Shown here piece by piece: positions 59,801 through 60,667 of a DNA stretch of 62,000 bases. Position 1 is the first letter of the stretch. Each line of letters starts with the position of its first letter. Source of the DNA: Tubiluchus corallicola. Lineage: Eukaryota > Priapulida > Priapulimorpha > Priapulimorphida > Tubiluchidae. The notes under the pieces were generated by a model that did not search any database, had not been told where the DNA came from, and saw nothing but the letters and a program-made list of their open reading frames with translations. The DNA is taken from assembly GCA_030141605.1 (NCBI GenBank), contig JAQGDQ010000089.1, forward strand, positions 1 through 62,000. Reading direction: 5' to 3'. A program made the position numbers and the translations under genes.

Positions 59801-60667
59801 GATGGGATAAAAATAAACAAATTTTTTGTAAGAAATGTCCTGAATTTGCCTAGTGGTACTGCACCAGTATAACTCTTTTCTTCTTCGCAATGGTCTAAGA
59901 AAACTGCTCGTAACACAGTTCTTAAACATTCAGCTCCAGCACTAAAACATGCAAAGATTATGAAGCATCCAGAACACTACAGGTTTCCACAATAATTAGT
60001 ACAATTGGTATTTTAGAGAGTAATGCTACCGTTTCTCTCAAACTTATTCATCTGCTAATCCATGCGCCACCCTACTCGTGCCATTAAGTAACAACATTAA
60101 TTTTTTTCTAGGCTGTACATAGTAATTAAGTTAGCCACGATGATAACTGACTAGACAGTTTTGGTGTAGTTTGAAAATTTTTGTTAATTGCTAATGTCGG
60201 ATTAGTAATTAAGAATTAACAGTCATTAAACACTAGAAGTTTAATGAGTCATTAATTACAATTGATTCGATGTATAACAGTTACAATGTGATAATGTAAT
60301 TATGCTGACGTGGACGATAAATTACAAATAGAAGAATTTTGCACCCTAGGACGATTACCCTCTGTTGCCCCGCCCCACTTTTGCTATGCCTCTGCTAATT
60401 CGAATATATTCTAATGCAAGTTCTCTATTTTGCAGTTGTACATCACAGCAGACATGGGAGAAGGCTACGGTGTGTTTAACGCGTCAGTGAGCCCTCACAC
60501 CGAGTTTAGCCTGTGCGATGGCGAGTGGCATAAAGTGGTAGCCGCATTTGTCAACAACCTGGTTACGCTGAAAGTCGACGATCTGAAGTCTGAAGCCGGT
60601 TACACGCCAAGGGGAAGCCTGCGGGAGCTGAAGTCAAACAGCCCTCTCTATATAGGTGGTTTACCTG
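422..60667 (+). CDS. LAMA1/2: Laminin subunit alpha (alpha1/alpha2 type), 56 exons, partial at both ends
   Basis: Secreted basement-membrane glycoprotein, the alpha chain of a laminin heterotrimer. By family knowledge the LN domain drives network polymerisation, the coiled coil pairs with beta and gamma chains, and the C-terminal LG domains bind integrins and dystroglycan. Seen here, in order by residue of the window product: LN C-terminus (1-68), LE modules (68-320), L4a (about 325-500), LE modules (500-1055), L4b (about 1065-1245), LE modules (1245-1448), coiled coil (1450-2003), LG1 (2010-2195), LG2 (2205-2385), LG3 (2390-2580), Pro/Thr linker (2580-2640), LG4 (2640-2825), LG5 start (2837-2958). 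Two L4 domains and one LN identify the alpha1/2 group rather than alpha3/4/5. All splice sites are GT-AG except one GC-AG (38416). Coding length 8,875 bases; all phases close. Start and stop codons lie outside the window. Confidence 0.95.
732..845 (+). CDS. LAMA1/2: Laminin alpha exon 2: end of LN domain
   Basis: 38 codons, phase 0 to 0. Contains [18 protein letters not shown] and ends IVSRR, the conserved last strands of the LN domain before the LN-LE junction. Acceptor ttctccag, donor gtgagt. Confidence 0.95.
1645..1852 (+). CDS. LAMA1/2: Laminin alpha exon 3: LN-LE junction and LE1
   Basis: Begins [20 protein letters not shown], the canonical LN-to-LE1 transition, then [15 protein letters not shown] of LE1. 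Phase 0 to 1. Acceptor tttttcag, donor gtatga. Confidence 0.96.
2791..3142. mobile_element. hAT-like non-autonomous DNA transposon
   Basis: Left end CAGGGCCGTTATAATG and right end TTAAGATGGCCCTG form short terminal inverted repeats. The 8 bases outside, gtgaaagt (2783) and gtgagaat (3143), agree at 6 of 8, consistent with an aged 8-bp hAT target duplication. Inside is the GGGGCCCC-type segment common at such termini. No coding capacity. It sits in intron 3. Confidence 0.6.
3324..3390 (+). repeat. tRNA-like SINE head or tRNA pseudogene
   Basis: 67 bases with a perfect 7-bp acceptor-like stem (GGCTGTG with CACAGCC), an A-box-like TAGTGTAGTGG, a B-box-like GTTTCAAATCC and a downstream TTTTT. 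The T stem and anticodon arm do not pair well, so a functional tRNA is unlikely. Confidence 0.5.
3707..3825 (+). CDS. LAMA1/2: Laminin alpha exon 4: first half of LE2
   Basis: Phase 1 to 0. Encodes [15 protein letters not shown] and GGGVCIDCA, matching the alpha-type LE2 with its long loop. Acceptor gttacag, donor gtaatt. Confidence 0.95.
4126..4205 (+). repeat. Weak tRNA-like (SINE) fragment
   Basis: GTGGCTGTTAATGGTG-type A-box region and a B-box-like CTGGTTCAAGTTA about 60 bases later. Degenerate and low confidence; similar in layout to the copy at 3324. Confidence 0.3.
4730..4891 (+). CDS. LAMA1/2: Laminin alpha exon 5: LE2 end and LE3 start
   Basis: 54 codons, phase 0 to 0. [18 protein letters not shown] closes LE2; [10 protein letters not shown] opens LE3. 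Acceptor tatttag, donor gtatgt. Confidence 0.96.
4892..7442. other. Intron 5 (2.5 kb)
   Basis: Apart from the transposase-like remnant at 5217-5420 I see no recognisable element or conserved coding segment. The short open frames at 5917, 6238, 6526 and 6605 have no family features and overlap each other on both strands. Confidence 0.55.
5217..5420 (-). pseudogene. Possible DNA-transposase remnant (P-element/THAP9-like C-terminal motif)
   Basis: On the minus strand a frame ending at 5217 reads [20 protein letters not shown] then CHIALIGKK and a stop. The pattern Y-x-AG-x-[VI]-VRK-x(6)-C-x2-C resembles the C-terminal region of P-element/THAP9-type transposases. Stops and a frame change lie just upstream ([14 protein letters not shown] in another frame near 5380-5420). 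The family assignment is from memory of the motif only. Confidence 0.35.
7443..7598 (+). CDS. LAMA1/2: Laminin alpha exon 6: LE3 end and LE4 start
   Basis: 52 codons, phase 0 to 0. [19 protein letters not shown] closes LE3; [11 protein letters not shown] opens LE4, ending CECK. Acceptor tgtgcag, donor gtgaga. Confidence 0.96.
8029..8309 (+). repeat. Interspersed repeat, copy 1 (pair with 33699-34139)
   Basis: Starts attccacaacttc and ends ggcaggtctg-like (gcaggtctgg). The same ordered phrases (ttccacaactt, ctggct-ccttt, gtgacacaatt, catttttac/atttttacgtc, caggtctg) recur at 33699-34139 in the same orientation. Unclassified. Confidence 0.55.
8598..8977 (-). pseudogene. Non-LTR retrotransposon fragment: C-terminal end of reverse transcriptase ORF
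   Basis: Minus-strand frame of about 126 codons, open without interruption to a TAG at 8598-8600, without an ATG. It reads [20 protein letters not shown], then [20 protein letters not shown] and R shortly after. The C-x-CG-x(5)-ET-x2-H-[YF]-L-x2-CP-x-Y motif is the zinc-knuckle-like tail found after the reverse transcriptase in CR1/L2/Jockey-group elements. The rest of the element is missing. It lies in intron 6, antisense to the laminin gene. Confidence 0.72.
9054..9194 (+). CDS. LAMA1/2: Laminin alpha exon 7: LE4 end and the half LE before L4a
   Basis: 47 codons, phase 0 to 0. [11 protein letters not shown] closes LE4; [15 protein letters not shown] is the half-LE module that laminin IV domains interrupt. 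Acceptor tctttag, donor gtgagc. Confidence 0.95.
9729..9770 (+). other. Candidate 42-base cassette exon in intron 7
   Basis: tttcatacag acceptor, then 14 sense codons ([14 protein letters not shown]), then AAG followed by gtatgtaagt. Phase 0 to 0 fits exon 7 and exon 8. No alpha laminin I know has residues here, so this is probably cryptic or alternative. Confidence 0.25.
10302..10562 (+). CDS. LAMA1/2: Laminin alpha exon 8: L4a domain, N-terminal part
   Basis: 87 codons, phase 0 to 0. [11 protein letters not shown] is the usual entry to a laminin IV domain; [13 protein letters not shown] and YGGTFEFVF are its core strands. The upstream codons of the open frame (from 10248) are intronic: a good ttttgcag acceptor precedes 10302 and exon 7 joins it directly in the family alignment. 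Confidence 0.94.
11016..11230 (+). CDS. LAMA1/2: Laminin alpha exon 9: L4a domain, C-terminal part
   Basis: Phase 0 to 2. Contains GEWRFLDE and [20 protein letters not shown], the conserved last helix and strand of laminin IV domains. Acceptor tttccag, donor gtaaga. Confidence 0.95.
11832..11943 (+). CDS. LAMA1/2: Laminin alpha exon 10: L4a end and return to LE
   Basis: Phase 2 to 0. Final L4a strand [10 protein letters not shown], then [13 protein letters not shown], the second half of the interrupted LE module. Acceptor attcacag, donor gtgaca. Confidence 0.95.
11944..13024. other. Intron 10
   Basis: No recognisable element. The 79-codon minus-strand frame at 12599-12838 shows no family motif. 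Confidence 0.5.
13025..13138 (+). CDS. LAMA1/2: Laminin alpha exon 11: LE modules after L4a
   Basis: 38 codons, phase 0 to 0. [19 protein letters not shown] closes the interrupted module; [18 protein letters not shown] opens the next. Acceptor tttacag, donor gtaagt. Confidence 0.95.
13328..13548 (+). CDS. LAMA1/2: Laminin alpha exon 12: LE modules
   Basis: Phase 0 to 2. [20 protein letters not shown] and [16 protein letters not shown] are hallmarks of the alpha1/2 LE module following L4a. Acceptor ttttcag, donor gtaaga. A minus-strand open frame over this exon is only a shadow. Confidence 0.95.
14181..14389 (+). CDS. LAMA1/2: Laminin alpha exon 13: LE modules
   Basis: Phase 2 to 1. [20 protein letters not shown], then [20 protein letters not shown], ending [10 protein letters not shown]. 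Acceptor ttttccag, donor gtatgt. Confidence 0.95.
14942..15048 (+). CDS. LAMA1/2: Laminin alpha exon 14: LE module, first half
   Basis: Phase 1 to 0. [20 protein letters not shown] then [14 protein letters not shown]. Acceptor ttttgtag, donor gtaagt. Confidence 0.95.
15336..15513 (+). CDS. LAMA1/2: Laminin alpha exon 15: LE modules
   Basis: Phase 0 to 1. [46 protein letters not shown]. The donor gtaagt lies about 24 bases before a long CT microsatellite; the open frame running into the repeat is not coding. Confidence 0.95.
15537..15720 (+). repeat. (CT)n microsatellite and CT-rich flank
   Basis: About 60 bases of uninterrupted CT (15537-15596), then CT-rich sequence to about 15720, starting 24 bases after the exon 15 donor. 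Pyrimidine-rich on the sense strand. Confidence 0.95.
15818..15981 (+). CDS. LAMA1/2: Laminin alpha exon 16: LE module
   Basis: Phase 1 to 0. The joined frame reads [17 protein letters not shown], then [15 protein letters not shown] and CVPCNCNT. An ATG-initiated frame at 15821 is a different, wrong frame; the phase from exon 15 selects the LE frame. A Phe replaces the usual Pro between module cysteines. Confidence 0.94.
16543..16960 (-). mobile_element. Probable non-LTR retrotransposon 3' end
   Basis: On the minus strand, a T-rich untranslated-like stretch ends CCCGACGAGCCATCTGTCAG, then GCTAATAAATTATTATTACT. A short stem-like tail followed by a TTATTA microsatellite is typical of CR1-type 3' ends. 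No reverse transcriptase codons recognised upstream. Intron 16. Confidence 0.4.
17006..17132 (+). CDS. LAMA1/2: Laminin alpha exon 17: LE module
   Basis: Phase 0 to 1. [42 protein letters not shown]. Acceptor ttttcag, donor gtaagc. Confidence 0.95.
17170..17733. other. Region bounded by GGATC-rich segments
   Basis: Intron 17 has ccggttctggatctag near 17190 and ccggatccggatcctg near 17718, possible degenerate termini of a DNA transposon. The two ends do not form a clean inverted repeat, so this is only a suggestion. Confidence 0.2.
18263..18402 (+). CDS. LAMA1/2: Laminin alpha exon 18: LE module with altered cysteine spacing
   Basis: Phase 1 to 0. [18 protein letters not shown] then [13 protein letters not shown] and [10 protein letters not shown]. 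The first cysteines are spaced C-x2-C rather than the usual C-x-C. Acceptor cttccag, donor gtttga (weak but in phase). Confidence 0.93.
18601..19028 (+). repeat. Tandem duplication of about 215 bases in intron 18
   Basis: Copy 1 18601-18810 and copy 2 18811-19028 both begin taatagttctttaacgtta and contain catcacattttgat, gaaatgcttata, tttttaatcatt and ttcataaaatcgg in the same order, with substitutions and a short insertion in copy 2. Confidence 0.85.
19582..19812 (+). CDS. LAMA1/2: Laminin alpha exon 19: LE modules
   Basis: 77 codons, phase 0 to 0. [33 protein letters not shown], then a short acidic [15 protein letters not shown] loop as in alpha2. Acceptor tttttag, donor gtatgt. Confidence 0.95.
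20051..20233. mobile_element. Possible Tigger/pogo-like MITE
   Basis: Left end cagtcaaacctctttagaac followed by cgcc, and right-hand side acgttataaggcggtgtaac, are imperfect inverted partners. A CAGT-x-AACCTC start recalls pogo/Tigger termini. The same start recurs at 61232. Intron 19. Confidence 0.4.
20846..20986 (+). CDS. LAMA1/2: Laminin alpha exon 20: LE end and half LE before L4b
   Basis: 47 codons, phase 0 to 0. [11 protein letters not shown] closes one module; [15 protein letters not shown] is the half-module that L4b interrupts, parallel to exon 7. Acceptor ttttacag, donor gtaact. Confidence 0.94.
21754..21924 (+). CDS. LAMA1/2: Laminin alpha exon 21: L4b domain, N-terminal part
   Basis: 57 codons, phase 0 to 0. 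Ends [15 protein letters not shown], the core laminin IV motif seen also in exon 8. Acceptor gctttag, donor gtgcgt. Confidence 0.94.
22093..22287 (+). CDS. LAMA1/2: Laminin alpha exon 22: L4b domain, middle
   Basis: 65 codons, phase 0 to 0. [16 protein letters not shown] and the strand [14 protein letters not shown] belong to the laminin IV beta sandwich. Acceptor tgtctag, donor gtcagt. Confidence 0.94.
22332..22858 (+). repeat. Interspersed repeat family A, copy 1
   Basis: About 527 bases collinear with 44781-45405, sharing gtgattaaaagtt, gatgagcaggt/gacgagcaggt, acggtactta, gattgtttct, agtacacaaa, ttatgcgga and ttttatatac in order. No coding motif seen; unclassified mobile repeat in intron 22. 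Confidence 0.7.
22911..23030 (+). repeat. CT/CCCT low-complexity tract
   Basis: CTCT, then CCCT repeats, then CT again, ending about 50 bases before the exon 23 acceptor. Pyrimidine strand is the sense strand. Confidence 0.93.
23080..23204 (+). CDS. LAMA1/2: Laminin alpha exon 23: L4b domain, C-terminal part
   Basis: Phase 0 to 2. [20 protein letters not shown] matches the [16 protein letters not shown] segment of L4a. Acceptor tgttcag, preceded by a CT/CCCT tract; donor gtaagc. The 2.4 kb intron that follows holds two frame-compatible microexon candidates. Confidence 0.94.
23580..23609 (+). other. Candidate 30-base microexon in intron 23
   Basis: gtgcatgcag acceptor, 30 bases, then a perfect gtaagt donor. 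Phase 2 to 2, open, so inclusion after exon 23 adds ten residues (…[10 protein letters not shown]). Not present in known laminin alignments. Confidence 0.3.
23797..23880 (+). repeat. (CT)n microsatellite
   Basis: CT repeat with few interruptions followed by CACT repeats, about 100 bases upstream of the candidate microexon at 23983. Confidence 0.95.
23983..24009 (+). other. Candidate 27-base microexon in intron 23
   Basis: Acceptor tcttcacgttag after a pyrimidine tract, 27 bases, donor TCAG|gtaaag. Phase 2 to 2, open (YRRTGFQI plus split codons). Could be spliced alone or with 23580-23609. Confidence 0.3.
24860..25150 (-). other. Unassigned minus-strand open frame with hydrophobic start
   Basis: Reads [20 protein letters not shown] then [12 protein letters not shown] on the minus strand, resembling a signal peptide, and a donor-like AACAG|gtaagc falls within it. 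No ATG directly upstream and no second exon recognised. Likely chance or mobile-element sequence. Confidence 0.15.
25229..25584 (+). mobile_element. MITE family B, copy 1
   Basis: 356 bases bounded by TAAGCCTTTT and ctgtgaaaaggctt (imperfect terminal inverted repeats). Collinear with 36106-36485 and 59047-59436, sharing gcattagtctgtg-type, aatgaactaggta, ttctagctagct and cacaaatgcgttgt phrases. Ends 38 bases before exon 24. Confidence 0.75.
25623..25760 (+). CDS. LAMA1/2: Laminin alpha exon 24: L4b end and return to LE
   Basis: Phase 2 to 2. [11 protein letters not shown] is the last L4b strand, then [19 protein letters not shown]. The usual Cys before APG is Pro here (CCG at 25741-25743), whereas exon 11 keeps it (DCAPG). 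A 356-base repeat copy ends 38 bases upstream of the exon, close to the acceptor. Confidence 0.94.
26084..26201 (+). CDS. LAMA1/2: Laminin alpha exon 25: LE module
   Basis: Phase 2 to 0. A long acidic loop ([15 protein letters not shown]) then [18 protein letters not shown]. Acceptor tttttag, donor gtgagt. Confidence 0.94.
26413..26534 (+). CDS. LAMA1/2: Laminin alpha exon 26: LE modules
   Basis: Phase 0 to 2. [19 protein letters not shown], then [11 protein letters not shown], running into the NNFSP motif of exon 27. Acceptor tatctag, donor gtaagt. Confidence 0.95.
26846..26944 (+). CDS. LAMA1/2: Laminin alpha exon 27: LE module
   Basis: Phase 2 to 2. With acceptor tctag the joined product reads [11 protein letters not shown], matching the conserved NNFSP motif. 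A second AG six bases downstream would also keep frame but drop Phe-Ser, so the upstream site is preferred. Ends [14 protein letters not shown]. Confidence 0.92.
27113..27309 (+). CDS. LAMA1/2: Laminin alpha exon 28: last LE modules
   Basis: Phase 2 to 1. [38 protein letters not shown], then [19 protein letters not shown]. Final LE modules before the coiled coil. Acceptor ttgccag, donor gtatgt. Confidence 0.95.
27897..27935 (+). repeat. C run and GTGC microsatellite
   Basis: Ten consecutive C (27901-27910), then alternating gtgtgtgcgtgcgtgcgtgt; lies 35 bases upstream of the exon 29 acceptor. Confidence 0.9.
27970..28112 (+). CDS. LAMA1/2: Laminin alpha exon 29: start of coiled coil with interchain cysteines
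   Basis: Phase 1 to 0. [18 protein letters not shown]: the C-x3-C pair at the head of the long arm is where family members make disulphides with the beta and gamma chains. [12 protein letters not shown] matches the conserved N-[LI]-[ST]-G-x-PAP segment. Confidence 0.94.
28521..28625 (+). CDS. LAMA1/2: Laminin alpha exon 30: coiled coil
   Basis: 35 codons, phase 0 to 0, [19 protein letters not shown]; heptad-type helix. Acceptor gctcttag, donor gtaggt. Confidence 0.88.
28730..28857 (+). pseudogene. Non-LTR retrotransposon reverse transcriptase fragment
   Basis: Plus-strand frame reads [20 protein letters not shown], then TF[22 protein letters not shown]. DHITPVL-x2-LHWLPV-x2-RI is a hallmark found toward the C-terminus of CR1/L2-group reverse transcriptase ORFs. 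Two in-frame stops show decay. In intron 30. Confidence 0.62.
29100..29211 (+). CDS. LAMA1/2: Laminin alpha exon 31: coiled coil
   Basis: Phase 0 to 1. Ala/Glu/Lys-rich helix ([20 protein letters not shown]). Too short and without ATG in frame to be found by an ORF scan; recognised by splice sites tgtctag and gtttgt and phase. Confidence 0.87.
29735..29777. repeat. Perfect 14-bp inverted repeat (hairpin)
   Basis: ttgcattatagtca and tgactataatgcaa around a 15-base spacer in intron 31. Could be the end of a small palindromic element; no terminator role is expected in a eukaryotic intron. Confidence 0.8.
30353..30500 (+). CDS. LAMA1/2: Laminin alpha exon 32: coiled coil
   Basis: Phase 1 to 2. 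[15 protein letters not shown] and [18 protein letters not shown], the latter matching a conserved alpha-chain segment. Acceptor tttttacag, donor gtgaga. Confidence 0.92.
30501..31727. other. Intron 32, no recognised content
   Basis: AT-rich, with no repeat or coding signal that I recognise. Confidence 0.5.
31728..31926 (+). CDS. LAMA1/2: Laminin alpha exon 33: coiled coil
   Basis: Phase 2 to 0. [19 protein letters not shown] then a long helix. One N-glycosylation sequon (NMT). Acceptor ttactag, donor gtaata. Confidence 0.92.
31927..33487. other. Intron 33, no recognised content
   Basis: AT-rich, with a purine-rich stretch (about 32410-32540). No coding or mobile-element motif recognised. 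Confidence 0.5.
33488..33604 (+). CDS. LAMA1/2: Laminin alpha exon 34: coiled coil
   Basis: 39 codons, phase 0 to 0. [20 protein letters not shown] and [18 protein letters not shown]; laminin coiled-coil domain I/II. Acceptor ttttcag, donor gtacag. Confidence 0.9.
33699..34139 (+). repeat. Interspersed repeat, copy 2 (pair with 8029-8309)
   Basis: Same ordered phrases as 8029-8309 but longer, with an inserted AT-rich and (TA)n stretch (33898-33914) and a run of nine C near 34060. Same orientation. Unclassified; intron 34. Confidence 0.55.
35205..35470 (-). pseudogene. Unrecognised minus-strand coding-like fragment
   Basis: 81-codon open frame starting [14 protein letters not shown] and containing [20 protein letters not shown]. 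It has a less AT-biased composition than the surrounding intron and lies just before a retrotransposon fragment, so it may be part of a mobile element. No family recognised. Confidence 0.25.
35795..36003 (-). pseudogene. Non-LTR retrotransposon fragment: extreme C-terminus of reverse transcriptase ORF
   Basis: Minus-strand frame ends [20 protein letters not shown], then [17 protein letters not shown] and a stop. The AxPxxWNxL...FxxxLKxxL pattern is the usual end of CR1/L2-type reverse transcriptase proteins. Upstream frame is broken. Intron 34, next to MITE family B copy 2. Confidence 0.6.
36106..36485 (+). mobile_element. MITE family B, copy 2
   Basis: 380 bases from TAAGCCTTTTTACAGTTTC to the inverted partner ggaactgtgaaaaggctt; the termini match for about 16 bases. 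Same orientation as the copies at 25229 and 59047. Confidence 0.78.
36936..37096 (+). CDS. LAMA1/2: Laminin alpha exon 35: coiled coil
   Basis: Phase 0 to 2. [20 protein letters not shown] then [20 protein letters not shown]. Follows a 3.3 kb repeat-filled intron. Acceptor tttcgtag, donor gtaaga. Confidence 0.9.
38186..38415 (+). CDS. LAMA1/2: Laminin alpha exon 36: coiled coil, ends at a GC donor
   Basis: Phase 2 to 1. [19 protein letters not shown], a conserved alpha-chain segment; ends [12 protein letters not shown]. No GT follows the coding end; ACAG|gcaaat fits a GC donor, and its phase 1 is exactly what exon 37 needs. The only other in-phase GT (38338) would delete a conserved helix. 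Confidence 0.9.
38416..38417 (+). promoter_or_regulatory. Non-canonical GC splice donor (intron 36)
   Basis: ACAG|gcaaat. GC donors are the common minor class of U2 introns and usually have a strong upstream AG as here. Phase 1 matches exon 37, and no in-frame GT near the coding end can replace it. Confidence 0.8.
39073..39189 (+). CDS. LAMA1/2: Laminin alpha exon 37: coiled coil
   Basis: Phase 1 to 1. [20 protein letters not shown] then [17 protein letters not shown]. Acceptor ttttacag, donor gtagga. Confidence 0.9.
39297..39473 (+). CDS. LAMA1/2: Laminin alpha exon 38: coiled coil
   Basis: Phase 1 to 1. [20 protein letters not shown], then [18 protein letters not shown]. Acceptor atttcag, donor gtaata. 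Confidence 0.91.
39803..40159 (+). mobile_element. MITE family C, copy 1, with telomere-like insert
   Basis: Bounded by ggtaataaagtcacagg and its inverted partner gtgactttataacc. The interior from about 39960 to 40125 is the reverse complement of 52250-52430. It contains CCTAAC repeats at 39905-39931. Intron 38. Confidence 0.75.
39905..39931 (+). repeat. Short telomere-like (CCCTAA) array
   Basis: cctaatcctaaccctaaccc-type repeats followed by taag, about four units. Lies inside MITE family C copy 1; copy 2 has only a degenerate ctaacc at the corresponding place. Confidence 0.85.
40714..40868 (+). CDS. LAMA1/2: Laminin alpha exon 39: end of coiled coil
   Basis: Phase 1 to 0. [20 protein letters not shown] then [14 protein letters not shown], the last helix before LG1 (compare the vertebrate LINQARKQANS segment). 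Acceptor tttttcag, donor gtaaga. Confidence 0.92.
41432..41466 (+). repeat. tRNA A-box-like SINE fragment
   Basis: GTGGCTCAATGGTAGTGTGA resembles a tRNA D-arm/A box. No matching B box at the expected distance, so it is weak. Confidence 0.25.
41951..42103 (+). CDS. LAMA1/2: Laminin alpha exon 40: LG1 start
   Basis: 51 codons, phase 0 to 0. [14 protein letters not shown] is the alpha-chain coil-to-LG1 junction; [10 protein letters not shown] is a typical LG strand. Acceptor tttttag, donor gtaagt. Confidence 0.95.
42813..43092. mobile_element. hAT-like MITE with CAGGGATGTTA termini
   Basis: 280 bases from CAGGGATGTTACCGAAACG to TAACATCCCTG, an 11-base inverted repeat (one mismatch allowed), with an interior of repeated ggtttcggtttggttt. 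A partial relative is at 47318-47400. Confidence 0.65.
43340..43494 (+). CDS. LAMA1/2: Laminin alpha exon 41: LG1 middle
   Basis: Phase 0 to 2. [27 protein letters not shown], and LWYRIEAVR, standard LG strands. Acceptor cctgtag, donor gtaatc. Confidence 0.95.
44472..44628 (+). CDS. LAMA1/2: Laminin alpha exon 42: LG1 C-terminal strands
   Basis: Phase 2 to 0. Ends [12 protein letters not shown], the LG signature Y-[IV]-GG-[LV]-P. Acceptor gttacag, donor gtaaaa. Confidence 0.94.
44781..45405 (+). repeat. Interspersed repeat family A, copy 2
   Basis: About 625 bases collinear with 22332-22858, somewhat longer because of insertions (for example near 44895-44960 and 45065-45105). Same orientation; intron 42. 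Confidence 0.7.
45406..46450. other. Rest of intron 42
   Basis: A tRNA-like A-box phrase near 45708 (GTGGCTTACTTGCTAAGGCG) is the only feature noticed; the 62-codon frame at 45429 has no family motif. Confidence 0.4.
46451..46575 (+). CDS. LAMA1/2: Laminin alpha exon 43: LG1 end
   Basis: Phase 0 to 2. [13 protein letters not shown] and VGLWNF, then CAGCTE: the terminal LG1 motif and cysteines. Acceptor tttgcag, donor gtaagt. Confidence 0.95.
46813..46981 (+). CDS. LAMA1/2: Laminin alpha exon 44: LG2 start
   Basis: Phase 2 to 0. [38 protein letters not shown]. First strands of LG2. Acceptor gttgtag, donor gtaagt. Confidence 0.95.
46982..48184. other. Intron 44
   Basis: Holds a partial copy of the CAGGGATGTTA element family (aaggatgttacagaaactga, then gaaactgaaaccaaaac, 47318-47400). 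Otherwise nothing recognised. Confidence 0.45.
48185..48332 (+). CDS. LAMA1/2: Laminin alpha exon 45: LG2 middle
   Basis: Phase 0 to 1. [20 protein letters not shown] matches the alpha2 DFMSVEL segment; [16 protein letters not shown]. Acceptor actgcag, donor gtatgt. Confidence 0.95.
48754..48950 (+). CDS. LAMA1/2: Laminin alpha exon 46: LG2 C-terminal part
   Basis: Phase 1 to 0. [11 protein letters not shown] and [15 protein letters not shown], the LG closing motif. Acceptor gcctctag, donor gtaagt. An open minus-strand frame here is a shadow. Confidence 0.94.
49600..49818 (+). CDS. LAMA1/2: Laminin alpha exon 47: LG2 end and LG3 start
   Basis: 73 codons, phase 0 to 0. [20 protein letters not shown] closes LG2; [19 protein letters not shown] starts LG3. 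Acceptor tacacag, donor gttagt. Confidence 0.94.
50105..50175 (-). repeat. tRNA-derived SINE head, minus strand
   Basis: Minus strand reads GTGGCAGTAACTCAAATAAT as an A-box region, then GGATCAAGTCCCGA as a B-box region. Body not defined. Intron 47. Confidence 0.4.
50326..50657 (+). CDS. LAMA1/2: Laminin alpha exon 48: LG3 main body (largest exon)
   Basis: Phase 0 to 2. [61 protein letters not shown]: nearly a whole LG domain in one exon. Acceptor ttatag, donor gtgagt. Confidence 0.95.
51050..51120 (-). mobile_element. Terminal fragment of a CAGGGCCG-type DNA transposon
   Basis: Minus strand starts CAGGGCCGTCTTTAACAGCA, then GGCCCCTGGGCAAAG. It matches the style of the element at 2791-3142; only one end is present. 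Confidence 0.5.
51423..51565 (+). CDS. LAMA1/2: Laminin alpha exon 49: LG3 end and Pro-rich linker
   Basis: Phase 2 to 1. [20 protein letters not shown]: the final LG3 cysteine followed at once by a proline-rich linker, where alpha chains have a flexible and often cleaved LG3-LG4 spacer. Acceptor gcaacag, donor gtaagt. Confidence 0.92.
51780..51960 (-). repeat. tRNA-derived SINE, minus strand
   Basis: Minus strand: GGTAACTCAGGTGGCAGAGC (A box), then GGGTCTCGGGTTTAAGTC (B box) at tRNA-like spacing, followed by an AT-rich tail to about 51780. Best tRNA-like match in the window; no acceptor stem, so it is a SINE rather than a tRNA gene. Intron 49. Confidence 0.6.
52184..52536 (-). mobile_element. 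MITE family C, copy 2 (inverted relative to copy 1)
   Basis: 353 bases bounded by ttggtaataaagtcacagg and gtgactttattacttgga. Interior (for example ccataaacaattaaagtaat) is the reverse complement of 39803-40159. Confidence 0.75.
52790..52872 (+). CDS. LAMA1/2: Laminin alpha exon 50: Thr/Ser-rich LG3-LG4 linker
   Basis: Phase 1 to 0, 83 bases. Low-complexity [20 protein letters not shown], likely O-glycosylated by composition. Supported by acceptor tttttag, donor gtaaaa and exact phase fit; no sequence family match is possible for a linker. Confidence 0.82.
53272..53390 (+). CDS. LAMA1/2: Laminin alpha exon 51: linker end and LG4 entry
   Basis: Phase 0 to 2. [20 protein letters not shown] gives the first LG4-pair cysteine, then [14 protein letters not shown], the entry strand of LG4. 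Met is internal, not a start. Acceptor tgtttcag, donor gtatga. Confidence 0.9.
53658..54245. mobile_element. Candidate MITE with TTAAAGGAAAA termini
   Basis: 588 bases with ttaaaggaaaagccgac at the left and cgtcctgttttcctttaa at the right, an inverted repeat of about 11 bases. Single copy here, so the assignment is tentative. Intron 51. Confidence 0.4.
54423..54615 (+). CDS. LAMA1/2: Laminin alpha exon 52: LG4 core
   Basis: Phase 2 to 0. [45 protein letters not shown]: classic LG4 strands. By family knowledge LG4-5 bind dystroglycan and sulphated glycans. Acceptor atttcag, donor gtaagt. Confidence 0.95.
55185..55312. repeat. Degenerate GTA/GCA trinucleotide-rich tract
   Basis: Runs such as gtagcagcagt and gtagtagcagcagtaacagt; decayed microsatellite in intron 53. 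Confidence 0.7.
55506..55652 (+). CDS. LAMA1/2: Laminin alpha exon 53: LG4
   Basis: 49 codons, phase 0 to 0. [12 protein letters not shown], a basic [10 protein letters not shown] strand and [10 protein letters not shown]. Acceptor atttcag, donor gtaagt. Confidence 0.94.
57415..57974 (+). mobile_element. hAT-like MITE family D, copy 1
   Basis: Starts CAGTGGCGTAGCAAG and ends cttactacacgtctg. Collinear with 59651-60394 (gtgaagccacaaat, cgacatgatgggataaa, gctaatgtcggatta, attttgcaccct). 8-bp flanks do not match here. Intron 53. Confidence 0.65.
58227..58386 (+). CDS. LAMA1/2: Laminin alpha exon 54: LG4 end and LG4-LG5 junction
   Basis: Phase 0 to 1. [18 protein letters not shown] closes LG4, then [20 protein letters not shown] leads into LG5. 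Acceptor ttttcag, donor gtaaca. Confidence 0.95.
58816..58949 (+). CDS. LAMA1/2: Laminin alpha exon 55: LG5 start
   Basis: Phase 1 to 0. [20 protein letters not shown] and [10 protein letters not shown]: first LG5 strands. Acceptor atttcag, donor gtaaga. A minus-strand frame of 107 codons over it is a shadow. Confidence 0.94.
59047..59436 (+). mobile_element. MITE family B, copy 3
   Basis: 390 bases from TAAGCCATTTCACAGTTTC to gaaactgtgaaaaggctta; the clearest terminal inverted repeat of the three copies. Intron 55. Confidence 0.8.
59651..60394 (+). mobile_element. hAT-like MITE family D, copy 2, with 8-bp target duplication
   Basis: 744 bases from CAGTGGAGTAGCAAG to cttttgctatgcctctg. Flanked by ctaattct (59643-59650) and ctaattcg (60395-60402), 7 of 8 identical, supporting a hAT-type insertion. 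Ends 41 bases before exon 56. Confidence 0.7.
60436..60667 (+). CDS. LAMA1/2: Laminin alpha exon 56: LG5 core, last exon in window
   Basis: Phase 0 to 1. [35 protein letters not shown]. At least one more exon, with the closing R-G-C-I motif, last cysteine and stop codon, is required beyond this point; none was found before 62000. Confidence 0.95.
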